Below the pieces are notes generated by a model. That model did not search any database, was not told the DNA's origin, and was given only the letters and a program-made list of their open reading frames with translations. Below, piece after piece: positions 1 to 7,426 of a stretch of 64,000 nucleotides of DNA. The position numbers and the translations under genes were made by a program. Position 1 is the stretch's first letter, and every line of letters starts with the position of its first letter. This DNA comes from JAFGXW01 sp964634385. Lineage in GTDB: Bacteria; Bacillota_I; Bacilli_A; Izemoplasmatales; Izemoplasmataceae. Where the stretch lies: contig CAZWIZ010000003.1 in the NCBI GenBank assembly GCA_964634385.1, positions 1-64,000 of the forward strand, written 5' to 3'.

Positions 1-245
1 GCTAACAAAGACACAAAAATCCAATATTTTCTTTTTATAATCAATATTTTAGATTTCTCTTCATCAATGAGATTAATTTCTAAAATTTTCTCTAGTTTCT
101 CCATTATATCCTTGCTTGGTATAGAATTACTATTTTCGTATTTTGAAATACTTTGTTTTGTTATAAATAGTTTTTCAGCAAGTTCACTTTGACTAAGTCC
201 TTTTTTAATTCTACTTTCTTTAATTTTCGCTGATATATTTTTCAT
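1..245 (-). CDS. XRE-family HTH transcriptional regulator (partial)
   Basis: The N-terminal ~81 residues are visible; the C-terminus runs off the left edge. Residues about 5-60 form a Cro/C1-type helix-turn-helix: a KGLSQSELAEKL turn, then ITKQSISKYENSNSIPS. The last visible residues (IKRKYWIFVSLL) look like the start of a membrane helix, as in XRE regulators with a membrane tail. The ATG at 245 was chosen because a GAGGTG ribosome site lies 9 nt upstream; an in-frame ATG at 254 abuts that site and is less likely. It lies beyond the leftmost tRNA-core repeat and may be cargo of a further unit. Family is certain; target unknown. Confidence 0.85.
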   Translation of the reverse strand, partial: MKNISAKIKESRIKKGLSQSELAEKLFITKQSISKYENSNSIPSKDIMEKLEKILEINLIDEEKSKILIIKRKYWIFVSLL

Positions 246-266
246 TTTAACCATCACCTCATATTG

Positions 267-295
267 ATTATAACAATACCAATAATTTATTTCAA
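267..295 (-). promoter_or_regulatory. Promoter of the XRE regulator
   Basis: A minus-strand TTGAAA (-35) and TATAAT (-10) with a 17-nt spacer lie just upstream of the regulator. The predicted start point would fall almost on the ribosome site, so the leader would be very short. Confidence 0.55.
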
Positions 296-304
296 AGAAA
301 TCTT

Positions 305-343
305 AACTAACTAAGTAACTAACTTGTCAACCACTTGGTTGAC
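305..343. promoter_or_regulatory. Candidate operator: palindrome plus TAACTAA repeats
   Basis: A perfect 8-bp inverted repeat with 2-nt spacer (GTCAACCA-CT-TGGTTGAC, 326-343) sits beside reiterated TAACTAA/GTAACTAA motifs (305-325), upstream of the XRE regulator promoter. XRE regulators often bind such palindromes; that this is its operator is inference. Confidence 0.4.
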
Positions 344-493
344 TTGATTCTAATAATAAATATCATTAATTGTAATAGTCAAGTGCATTTTAATATTTTG
401 CTTAATTAAGGGGAAATTCTCTAATTTTAAACAGTATTTGTTTGCTCAAATCTGAAGTTTGATACTTTTTTCAAAAAAAACTTAATTTTGAAT
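344..493. other. Intergenic spacer, no gene seen
   Basis: AT-rich sequence between the candidate operator and the leftmost repeat. No open frame with a ribosome site and no RNA fold were recognised. Confidence 0.5.
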
Positions 494-712
494 TTTCGAG
501 ATTCAAACTAAACCCATGAAACAATAAGGAATACATATTTTCAATACCACCAAAATATGCCACTTTTTTGACTCTTTTTGAGTATACAAAAACCGAGAAT
601 CCATATAAAGTATAATAATACTTCATAAATTCTCGGTAACGTCTACATCTGGTGGAGAATATAGTCTCCGAAGTTTACCTGAGTACGGAAGTGGGTACAC
701 TTGGTGGCGACT
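494..712 (-). repeat. tRNA-core repeat, copy A
   Basis: This ~220-bp repeat has a left arm starting CGAGATTCAAAC, a terminator-like hairpin (592-637), the 12-bp core TGGTGGAGAATA (650-661) and a degenerate right arm with GAAGTTTACC and TACGGAAG. The core equals the 3' CCA end of the tRNA-Val at 8417. Its left arm closely matches copy C at 4827 and more distantly the copies at 3471 and 8261. Its right arm is the most diverged (TGAGTACGG instead of CGTATACGG), so it may be the oldest copy. Confidence 0.8.
587..637 (-). terminator. Terminator-like hairpin in repeat copy A
   Basis: Arms ACCGAGAAT and ATTCTCGGT form a stem followed on the minus strand by a T-run. It would end transcripts leaving the lipoprotein operon. 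Confidence 0.65.
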
Positions 713-750
713 CTTCAAAAGAACTTCCTAATATACTTTTGTAAACTTCT

Positions 751-1245
751 CTATTGAATCTTCAATTCAAATAAAGACCATATAGCAAATATGTTTCTTC
801 CAGGTCCAGTATACGTTGTGTCTGCTAAATAAATCTTATCATTTTCAATAAATATGGAATATCCAATTCTATTGTCTCCTACGTATATATCATATCTTTT
901 CAGCATTGAATCAAAGATATCTTCAAGTCCAAAACTAAACACTCCATCAAGATCCTTATCAATTTCAACACTAATATATTCTATATTTTCAAAACTTTCT
1001 ATCAAGTTATTTTCTTCATCATGTATTGATAACTTATCACTTGTAATCTCGTAAAAATACTTGTTCTTATGTAACCCGGTTTGATTATCTATAGTTGATG
1101 AAGACCAGTTAGCTAAATAAATACACTCGTAATATGCATATGAGCCGAAAATATCATCGTTTTCTACTTCTGTTCCATTTGAACAACCAGTTATTATAAA
1201 CATAACTAAAAATAATATAACAATATAAATTTTTCTACTCTTCAT
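751..1245 (-). CDS. Small predicted lipoprotein, unknown function
   Basis: About 164 residues with a type II signal peptide: a Lys/Arg start, a hydrophobic stretch, and an ITGC lipobox placing the acylated cysteine at residue 21. The mature part is acidic and rich in Tyr/Asp/Ile with no recognised domain. The ATG at 1245 has a strong GGAGGTG site; the longer frame to 1257 would include that site. Its start overlaps the upstream small membrane protein by 11 bp, so the two are translated together, downstream of the PadR-DUF2812 pair. It is the last gene before repeat copy A and part of a tRNA-linked cargo unit. Function unknown. Confidence 0.75.
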   Translation of the reverse strand: MKSRKIYIVILFLVMFIITGCSNGTEVENDDIFGSYAYYECIYLANWSSSTIDNQTGLHKNKYFYEITSDKLSIHDEENNLIESFENIEYISVEIDKDLDGVFSFGLEDIFDSMLKRYDIYVGDNRIGYSIFIENDKIYLADTTYTGPGRNIFAIWSLFELKIQ

Positions 1246-1534
1246 AGACACCTCCATTATATTCTAGCGAATACTCAAATATAATTAATCTTTGATTATC
1301 TTTTTGATAGATGAGGAAGACATAATTGTAAGCTTCTTGATTAGCTGGTATCTCATTATAAATACCCAAAGAGACGTTATATAATCGATAGTAATCTCCA
1401 GTTCCTAAATAGATTTGTAATCCTTGCGGAATCAACAACAATAAATCAAGCCCATATTTTATGGTAAAAGCATAAAGTAGCAAAATCAAAATAAACAAAA
1501 TCAAAGACTTTATATGTTTATTATATTCCTTCAT
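1235..1534 (-). CDS. Small single-pass membrane protein, unknown function
   Basis: A 99-residue protein with a basic N-terminus, one long hydrophobic helix at about residues 10-36, and a polar tail of about 60 residues probably facing outside. A GGAGGAGTAACT site precedes the ATG. It overlaps the lipoprotein gene by 11 bp, suggesting coupled translation and perhaps a shared envelope role. I recognise no family. Confidence 0.65.
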   Translation of the reverse strand: MKEYNKHIKSLILFILILLLYAFTIKYGLDLLLLIPQGLQIYLGTGDYYRLYNVSLGIYNEIPANQEAYNYVFLIYQKDNQRLIIFEYSLEYNGGVYEE

Positions 1535-1616
1535 AGTTACTCCTCCAACTTTATATCTTATAAAAATTATACTATTATTAAAAACTAGGGAATTTATTGT
1601 TACATAGAATAAAGCT

Positions 1617-2846
1617 CTAGTAGTTTTCTTTCACTCTATTATAATATCTTATCAATCTAAATGAGAAATACAAGAACTCAATTCCAGCAATTATAAACAT
1701 CAGTGGTGTAAGGTAAAGCCAAAAATTATCTCTAAAGAAGTCAATTGTCACATATGCATAAATTGAAAAACCACTCATTACGAAATACATTAAACTCATT
1801 GGTAAAAACCAAACAATATATGAGAGCATAAATCTTTTCGCATGTTTTACTTTACTCTCTGGATCGCTATAATATTCTGGTTTAATTTCTGTGTATTCCT
1901 GGCCCCAAACTGAAATTGCAAAAAATCTAGTGAGAGAAGTGAAATATAGTTTCCATCCGCTTTCTTCATTAATCTTGAAGTATGATGGATTTTTTCTTAA
2001 CTGATAATCAACATGATACTTCATTTTCCTAGTTTCACCTTTAACAAAATAAAAACTATTTCCAATTTTGCTCATTCTAATTAAATTAAATCCTTTAAGT
2101 TCCATTTCTTCAAGCCATTCTTCATGAATATCAGGTGAATAGAACCAACCAAGTTTCCTTTTTTTTACAAGTTTCTTATCAAGCTTCAATTGTTTCATTT
2201 CTTCTTTGCTTATGATAGTATCTGTGGGAATTGTAAAAGACAAATTAATATCTTCAACACTTATCTTTTCAAGTTTTTTGTTTGACTTTCTCAGTTTAAA
2301 ATAAGTATAAACTAACCATAATTGAACAATAATACCAATTATCATAAACATTAAAACAAAAATACCTTCTAATAATTCTCCAATATTTGTAGGAGCAGTT
2401 ATTCCCCCTGGTTCATACTCAACAGTCATATTTCCAGTTGTAGCTGAAACTAATACAAGAGCAAGAGGTAAAATATTTAAAATGACTTGTATTAGCAAAA
2501 TTATTCCTACGATAAATTTTATTTGTTGATTTCTAGACAGCAACTGATCATATGAAGAGAAATATTCAGGTTCTTCTTTTGTTTGTTCTAAAATACAGTA
2601 GTTTTTAGTTTGATAGATTTCATTATAATCATTATTCTTAGAAACATATGCAGGGCATCCATCATTACTTTTATCATAAATAATTACATGTTTCTTGTTT
2701 ATTGCATCTGCTTTATTAAAATTAAAAGTCCTAAAGGCAGGGTTGAAACTAACAAAATGATACCCTTTTTCACATTGCATATCTAACCAATCTTGTGTTT
2801 TTATTACATCATAACTCCAAAACGGTCTAAATTTAAGTTTTGTCAT
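1617..2846 (-). CDS. DUF2812 membrane protein (tandem DUF2812)
   Basis: A 409-residue protein with two DUF2812-like segments. The first is at about residues 1-90 (FRPFWSYDVIKTQDWLDMQ, then EKGYHF). The second is at about 225-330 (GWFYSPDIHEEWLEEMELKGF). Each is followed by paired hydrophobic helices: about 108-135 and 160-185, then about 340-368 and 378-400. DUF2812 proteins are commonly encoded next to PadR regulators in Firmicutes, and here the start overlaps the end of padR-like by 14 bp. The family has no established biochemical role; membrane location and control by the PadR partner are inferred. The tandem arrangement suggests an internal duplication. Confidence 0.85.
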   Translation of the reverse strand: MTKLKFRPFWSYDVIKTQDWLDMQCEKGYHFVSFNPAFRTFNFNKADAINKKHVIIYDKSNDGCPAYVSKNNDYNEIYQTKNYCILEQTKEEPEYFSSYDQLLSRNQQIKFIVGIILLIQVILNILPLALVLVSATTGNMTVEYEPGGITAPTNIGELLEGIFVLMFMIIGIIVQLWLVYTYFKLRKSNKKLEKISVEDINLSFTIPTDTIISKEEMKQLKLDKKLVKKRKLGWFYSPDIHEEWLEEMELKGFNLIRMSKIGNSFYFVKGETRKMKYHVDYQLRKNPSYFKINEESGWKLYFTSLTRFFAISVWGQEYTEIKPEYYSDPESKVKHAKRFMLSYIVWFLPMSLMYFVMSGFSIYAYVTIDFFRDNFWLYLTPLMFIIAGIEFLYFSFRLIRYYNRVKENY

Positions 2847-3165
2847 TGAATAATCCCTCCTGATATAGAGTGTCTTTATACACTATCTTCATCCTATTTA
2901 TTTCAAGTTCTAGCAATTTATTACCCTCAACTGTTAACTCATAAACTGTTTTTCTATCTTTATCTTGATAAATAGATATAACTTTAGCTTTTGACATTTT
3001 CCCTAAAGTTGTATAGACGGTTCCTGAACCTAACTTTATTCTATTATCTGTTAATTTCTCAACATATTTTATGATTCCATATCCATGTCTTGGCTCATTC
3101 AAAGATAATAAGATATAATAGGCAGTTTCACTTAAAGGTATAAGTGATTCAATACTTTTTGCCAT
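2833..3165 (-). CDS. PadR-family transcriptional regulator
   Basis: About 110 residues with a winged helix typical of PadR: SLIPLSETAYYILLSL, NEPRHGYGIIKYVE, LGSGTVYTTLGKM, and wing YELTVEGNKLLELE. PadR proteins are repressors relieved by ligands or stress. The ATG at 3165 follows an AAAGGA site; the longer frame to 3183 needs a TTG start inside that site. It is first in an apparent operon with DUF2812, a small membrane protein and a lipoprotein. Three similar motifs upstream (3196-3280) are candidate autoregulatory sites. Confidence 0.9.
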   Translation of the reverse strand: MAKSIESLIPLSETAYYILLSLNEPRHGYGIIKYVEKLTDNRIKLGSGTVYTTLGKMSKAKVISIYQDKDRKTVYELTVEGNKLLELEINRMKIVYKDTLYQEGLFNDKT

Positions 3166-3195
3166 CCAAATCAGTCCTTTCAATTACTATGTTGT

Positions 3196-3280
3196 GATGT
3201 GACATATCTAATTTAAATATATCACGATGCGACATAATGTCAATACTTAAATAAACTGTTGTATTAAGTAATGTGACATA
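3196..3280 (-). promoter_or_regulatory. PadR operon promoter with three operator-like repeats
   Basis: GATGTGACATA (3196-3206), GATGCGACATA (3226-3236) and TAATGTGACATA (3269-3280) are three copies of one motif. On the minus strand TTGACA (3238-3243) and TATATT (3216-3221) form a promoter with a 16-nt spacer. One repeat lies inside it, one is just downstream and one is upstream. This suits repression by the adjacent PadR protein; binding is inferred. Confidence 0.6.
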
Positions 3281-3470
3281 TATAAAAAGATGCAATCCTA
3301 TGAGCAGAGCACCTTATATGCTGTATTCTATTAGATCATCTCTAATACGGTTCCGCTTATCATAATCTAAAATTACCCCCACTACCTCTATTACCTCGAA
3401 ATATATTTACAGTAAACACTTTGGTTTCAGGTTAAAATTGGTTTCATTTGGTGTCTCGAACCCACTTCCC
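3281..3470. other. Spacer with similarity to the spacer at 7985-8085
   Basis: No gene seen. A stretch at about 3310-3360 (TATGCTGTATTCT, then TAGATCATCTCTAATACGG) aligns with about 8025-8080 (TATGCTATATTCC, then TAGGTCATTTGTGATACGG). Both lie beyond the hairpin arm of repeats B and D, so the element arm may extend further in that subtype. Confidence 0.45.
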
Positions 3471-3700
3471 ATTCGCGAAAAAGACTCTTAGAAAGACATG
3501 TTTTATGGGGGGTATTTTCCGGAAAAAAGGTGTCCAAAAAGCGATACTTTTAGAACATAAAAAACCGAGAATATCGCAGTAGTAAGGAGAACTACTAAAT
3601 TCTCGGTATACGGGTCGAAATGGTGGAGAATATAGTCCCCGAAGTTTACCCGTATACGGAAGCGGGGTTTCGTGGTGGTGGAGGGGCTTCACCATGGGAA
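3471..3700 (-). repeat. tRNA-core repeat, copy B
   Basis: Contains a terminator-like hairpin (3564-3607) with an inner AGTAGT/ACTACT stem shared with the copy beside tRNA-Val, the core TGGTGGAGAATA (3621-3632), and the right arm CCCGAAGTTTACCCGTATAC (from 3637), then a further hairpin. A 9-bp inverted repeat, TATACGGGT (3607-3615) and ACCCGTATA (3648-3656), brackets the core. It separates the PadR operon from the DUF2971 gene. Confidence 0.85.
3558..3607 (-). terminator. Terminator-like hairpin in repeat copy B
   Basis: Stem ACCGAGAAT/ATTCTCGGT with an inner AGTAGT/ACTACT stem, followed on the minus strand by T6. It would end the DUF2971 transcript. Confidence 0.7.
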
Positions 3701-3833
3701 CTGGTAACAAAAAATAAGGTACCCATTTTTGGCACCTTATTTGCATGATACAATTCGGTCTATCACATTTAGTTGAAATTTATTATGTTCTTCTTATCAA
3801 ATAATTTGATAGGATTTGAACTTACTTAGAAAT

Positions 3834-4712
3834 TTAATATACGCGTTCTAGTTGCAGTTTTCTAGTATTAGATTTTTGAATGGTATTAGCTTGAAATAAA
3901 TCAATTTCTTTATCTCTAGCAATATCTTTAATGATACGAGAATAAGTAGGGCTTATATTTTCTCCAAGAATAATTTGAATAGGTTTTATACCTTTTAAGC
4001 TGACATATTTTTTAGAGAATCTATCTTCATTTAATGTTGAAAAGATAAGTCTCCACTCATCTTCGTAGACCCAACCTTTGTTTTTAAGTAGCATTACTTT
4101 GTTCATATAAAACATCATCTTTTTTTCATCTGTATCTTTTGAAATAGGATTAAAAAATAGTTTATGATTTTCATAAAAAATAGGAGTCATTACATAGTCT
4201 TTAATATTGTGCTCCTTCATAAGTTCTTCTAGTTGGTTGATAGAATAACTAAGAACTATTCCTTTTGCCTGACTAGCATAATGAGACCACATCACTTCAT
4301 TTGAATTGTGTTCACTAAAACAAGCAACGCGAACTAAATTCTTAGCAAACTTTTGTAGACTATTATCAATTATTCTTTCTTCGGCAGGTGCTAGTTTGCC
4401 TTTATTACTTTCACCTTTTGTTGCAACTCCTCCATTAGGTCTAACCTCATATTTCATACTTACTTTAATTTTAGGTTTATATATAAAACTACTATCATAC
4501 GGATCATTGAATAACTCTGGGGAAGCAAATGTAATTTCGTCATTCAATAAATCGCTAAGTGTATATTCACTAATATTTCTGTATCTATAAAGCAATCTTT
4601 CCTTATTTGAGATATTCAATTCAAAACAAAAATCGTCATCAGTAAGGCTTAAAATTTTTTTCTCATAAAACTTATCCTTAACTGCTCTTTCCACAATTGA
4701 TTTTTCACTCAT
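3834..4712 (-). CDS. DUF2971 family protein
   Basis: A 292-residue soluble protein with the three conserved DUF2971 blocks. These are an N-terminal YRYRNISEYTLSDLLNDEITF and ASPELFNDPYD block (about 42-72), a central VACFSEHNSNEVMWSHYA block (about 133-150), and a C-terminal WVYEDEWRLIF block (about 214-224). The family has no firm function; members occur often in accessory and defence-rich regions. The start has GAAGGTG about 9 nt upstream. It is the only gene between repeats B and C, so it forms a single-gene cargo unit. Family assignment is firm; role unknown. Confidence 0.85.
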   Translation of the reverse strand: MSEKSIVERAVKDKFYEKKILSLTDDDFCFELNISNKERLLYRYRNISEYTLSDLLNDEITFASPELFNDPYDSSFIYKPKIKVSMKYEVRPNGGVATKGESNKGKLAPAEERIIDNSLQKFAKNLVRVACFSEHNSNEVMWSHYASQAKGIVLSYSINQLEELMKEHNIKDYVMTPIFYENHKLFFNPISKDTDEKKMMFYMNKVMLLKNKGWVYEDEWRLIFSTLNEDRFSKKYVSLKGIKPIQIILGENISPTYSRIIKDIARDKEIDLFQANTIQKSNTRKLQLERVY

Positions 4713-4826
4713 ATTATCATCACCTTCCAGCTTAATTATAACATCGTTTTATTAAATGTTTACTTTTTGATAGAAATCAATAAATGGTTCAAGAAAAAAG
4801 TCCTATTACTCAATTGTCTTAACCCG

Positions 4827-5062
4827 TTTCCGAGATTCAAACTAAACCCCTGAAACAATAAGGAATGCATATTTTCAGCATCGACAAATTATGCCACTTT
4901 TCAGGCTCTTTTTGAGTATACAAAAACCGAGAATCTATATAACGTATAACAATACTCCATAAATCCTCGGTAACGTTGTCAAATGGTGGAGAATATAGTC
5001 CCCGAAGTTTACCCGTATACGGAAGCGGGTTTCTATGGTGGAGTAGGGGCTCCACCATGGGA
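4827..5062 (-). repeat. tRNA-core repeat, copy C
   Basis: A 236-bp copy whose left arm starts TTCCGAGATTCAAAC and closely matches copy A. Order: hairpin (4926-4971), core TGGTGGAGAATA (4984-4995), right arm with CCCGTATACGGAAGCGGGT, then a 9-bp stem hairpin (5035-5043 with 5050-5058, loop TAGGGG) that reuses the core sequence TGGTGGAG. The right arm is nearly identical to copy B, although the left arms of B and C differ. Confidence 0.85.
4921..4971 (-). terminator. Terminator-like hairpin in repeat copy C
   Basis: Stem ACCGAGAAT/ATCCTCGGT with a T5 run on the minus strand, downstream of the membrane-protein genes of the next unit. Confidence 0.65.
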
Positions 5063-5442
5063 ATACACACCCAAAATCTAGACCCCTACTTTTTACACAT
5101 ATTTTATCTAAAATTTACTATATTTTTCTTATATCCTATCAATCTCCCTATATAAGTTAAGAAATATAAACCCCCTCCCCTTATAGTTAGACTAATATTA
5201 GCTGTTGTATGTTTTTACTATACTGTGTTTCACTTTTGTTTTAGATTATGAGTTTCTTCTTTCCCTACCTTTATCGGATATATCTAATTACTTAGTCATG
5301 TCCGATTCACAAAATTTAGGTTCTATACTGTTTTCTCTTCCGCTTTGAGTTATTGAGAACTTACTCAGAGTTTAAGTAATTACTTGTTTGTAAATTGGGA
5401 AAGAAAAATGATAAATGCATATTGCACTTATCATTGATCTAA
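5063..5442. other. 380-bp spacer, no gene seen
   Basis: AT-rich with a short C-rich patch (CCCCCTCCCC near 5171). No open frame with a ribosome site, tRNA or repeat was found. Confidence 0.5.
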
Positions 5443-6939
5443 TTATTCTTTGTAATGTAATAATTGAAAAACTAATGGATTTCTTTGATAAATTATCTCA
5501 TCTCTATCTGTTGGAATGTATAAAGCTCTACTACCATAATCATAAATGTTATCTGCTTGGTAATAAACATCTGCTATAAAATACAAAGAACTAACAAATG
5601 AAACTGGAGGATTATGCGTAAACTCATATTCCATAGTAGCCATTTTGTTAACTACCTTTAATCCATAATCTGTTTTATATATAATGCTATATATATCCCC
5701 ATGCTCAACATAATCATTACCAGCATATTTAAATGTAACTCTTGTGATTGGTCTTTTCAACATATTGGTAAAAGTCTTAGTGCATTCATCAAACACTAAT
5801 CCATAGTCCTTAAATAAACTATAACTTGTTGTACTTGACATCTTGGTGTTTTCTCTAGGTTGTGTAATCGGAAATGTAATATCAATTTGATTCTCAGATA
5901 TTGTAAATGTATGATCTAGATTAAAATCAATTAGTCCTGCTTCATTAAGTAGAACATATTCACTCCTAGTTACTTCAATATCTTCTCTTTTAACTCTGCA
6001 TTCTTCTGTATCACAAACAAATTCTAATATTTGTAGGACATTATTTTCTATTGGATCGCCATTGAAGTCTGAATTATCATATATGTTTTTACTAATTAAT
6101 ACCTGATATAACTCTTCAACTGTTCGATCATTGTTTTCTGCAATAGTTTTTTCAGACAAGTATTCCGTGTAATCATAATTGAACGCTATATCTGAGTAGT
6201 GTTCAACGGTATCAACATTGTCAAAATCAATAAATGCGTCCTCAAATACACCTCTAGTTTGTGTTGATCTAAATCCAGTAACTTGTTCGTCTATCACTAT
6301 AAATTCATTTACAATGTTAGTTGTAATAGAATTATAAACTTTCATCTCTTCTTCGTTATTATATACAAGAATATTAGTACTCTTCCTCATATTAGATTCT
6401 AAGATATTTCCTTCTGAATCATATGTAATATCAATATTAGTCCTTACTCTGGCCATGTAATCATAATTACCTTCACCAACTATTTCAAGTTTATTATTTT
6501 GCACATATCCTTCAATATCCTCATAAACTTCAAATGATAAAAAGTTATTTGTTTGACTTATGATTTCTAAATCAGGACAGTTGTTTGGTAATTGTGTATA
6601 GTAAATCGCATTACCATAATCATCATAATAAGCACAAGACTGAAATTCTGATGTTTGATATGTTTCAATAAACTTTAATTGTAAGCTGCTAAATCCAAAT
6701 AATACTAACACCAATACAGTTATGGTGTATCCTCTTAAAATTGATTGCTTTTTAATTCTCTTAACTAATCTATTAAATCCTAGTTGTAACAAGAAGTATA
6801 ACAACATTGCTACAAACAAAAACAGGCTAATATGCTGTAGATAAAAATAGATCGGGTTATAGTAAGGTAAAAAGCTAAATGTGATAATAAATACCACAGC
6901 AAAAAAACTCATTATACCTAAATATAATTTTCTATTCAT
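5443..6939 (-). CDS. Large membrane-anchored protein, unknown function
   Basis: A 498-residue protein. The first ~110 residues hold three hydrophobic helices (about 5-27, 31-54, 68-90). The remaining ~390 residues are polar, rich in Tyr/Asp/Glu/Asn, with two close cysteine pairs (near 120-140 and near 310-318), so probably an extracellular domain with disulfides. No known domain was recognised. It is followed after 56 bp by the small membrane protein gene upstream in the same unit, suggesting an operon. It belongs to the unit nearest tRNA-Val. Function cannot be assigned. Confidence 0.7.
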   Translation of the reverse strand: MNRKLYLGIMSFFAVVFIITFSFLPYYNPIYFYLQHISLFLFVAMLLYFLLQLGFNRLVKRIKKQSILRGYTITVLVLVLFGFSSLQLKFIETYQTSEFQSCAYYDDYGNAIYYTQLPNNCPDLEIISQTNNFLSFEVYEDIEGYVQNNKLEIVGEGNYDYMARVRTNIDITYDSEGNILESNMRKSTNILVYNNEEEMKVYNSITTNIVNEFIVIDEQVTGFRSTQTRGVFEDAFIDFDNVDTVEHYSDIAFNYDYTEYLSEKTIAENNDRTVEELYQVLISKNIYDNSDFNGDPIENNVLQILEFVCDTEECRVKREDIEVTRSEYVLLNEAGLIDFNLDHTFTISENQIDITFPITQPRENTKMSSTTSYSLFKDYGLVFDECTKTFTNMLKRPITRVTFKYAGNDYVEHGDIYSIIYKTDYGLKVVNKMATMEYEFTHNPPVSFVSSLYFIADVYYQADNIYDYGSRALYIPTDRDEIIYQRNPLVFQLLHYKE

Positions 6940-6995
6940 TGTCTTTTCCTTTCTTAATATTCAATTTCTATTACATAAATTAAAACATTAAGAAA

Positions 6996-7331
6996 TCAAC
7001 ATCTAATAACCTGTAACTTTTTAAATAATCTATTTTGAATCTGAATAAAATCATAACTAGCATGTTGGTATTTAACTCCAACAACAGGAAAGTTAATCTT
7101 ATATTCAAAGTTCAATACTACTTTAATAACCAATAATGCAGGTAGATAGTATGCTAGATACACGATCAATGATAATGATATCATCAAGGTAACTAGTATT
7201 AATAATCCACTTTCGACCTTACTGCTTACTACAAATGAAGAAATCAGATTCATATAATATATCTGTCTAAATAGGAGTGCTAGCACAATAAAAAAGTTTA
7301 GTAACCCAAAAGCACTAAATCGTTTTTTCAT
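6996..7331 (-). CDS. Small two-helix membrane protein, unknown function
   Basis: A 111-residue protein with hydrophobic segments at about 9-34 and 43-72 and a basic C-terminal tail. A GGAAGTGGTATT site precedes the ATG. It is transcribed toward the 498-residue membrane protein and probably with it. No family recognised. Confidence 0.6.
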   Translation of the reverse strand: MKKRFSAFGLLNFFIVLALLFRQIYYMNLISSFVVSSKVESGLLILVTLMISLSLIVYLAYYLPALLVIKVVLNFEYKINFPVVGVKYQHASYDFIQIQNRLFKKLQVIRC

Positions 7332-7426
7332 AATACCACTTCCTTCTCTTTGTTATCTAAATTATATCACAAACACATATTTTTTCAAAATAGCATTGAG
7401 ACTTTTTGCTTTCTTTCTCATCTTAT

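Noticed and set aside
1560..1640. Terminator after the DUF2812 gene
   Set aside because: A weak imperfect stem (CTAG and AATTTATT/AATAAA) can be drawn, but it is not convincing and the downstream small genes are likely co-transcribed.
3444..3746. 100-residue open frame containing LPYTGKLRGLYSPPF
   Set aside because: It is the translation of repeat copy B; the same peptide recurs at 4837-5070 only because the DNA repeat recurs. It crosses a terminator hairpin and has no ribosome site.
4984..5062. Right arm plus core as a degenerate tRNA gene or tmRNA-like RNA
   Set aside because: Only the 3' acceptor strand and CCA are present. No matching 5' acceptor, D-arm or anticodon arm can be folded.
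4837..5070. 77-residue open frame in repeat copy C
   Set aside because: Same reason: a by-product of the repeat arm, with the shared peptide encoded by the conserved CCCGAAGTTTACCCGTATAC arm.
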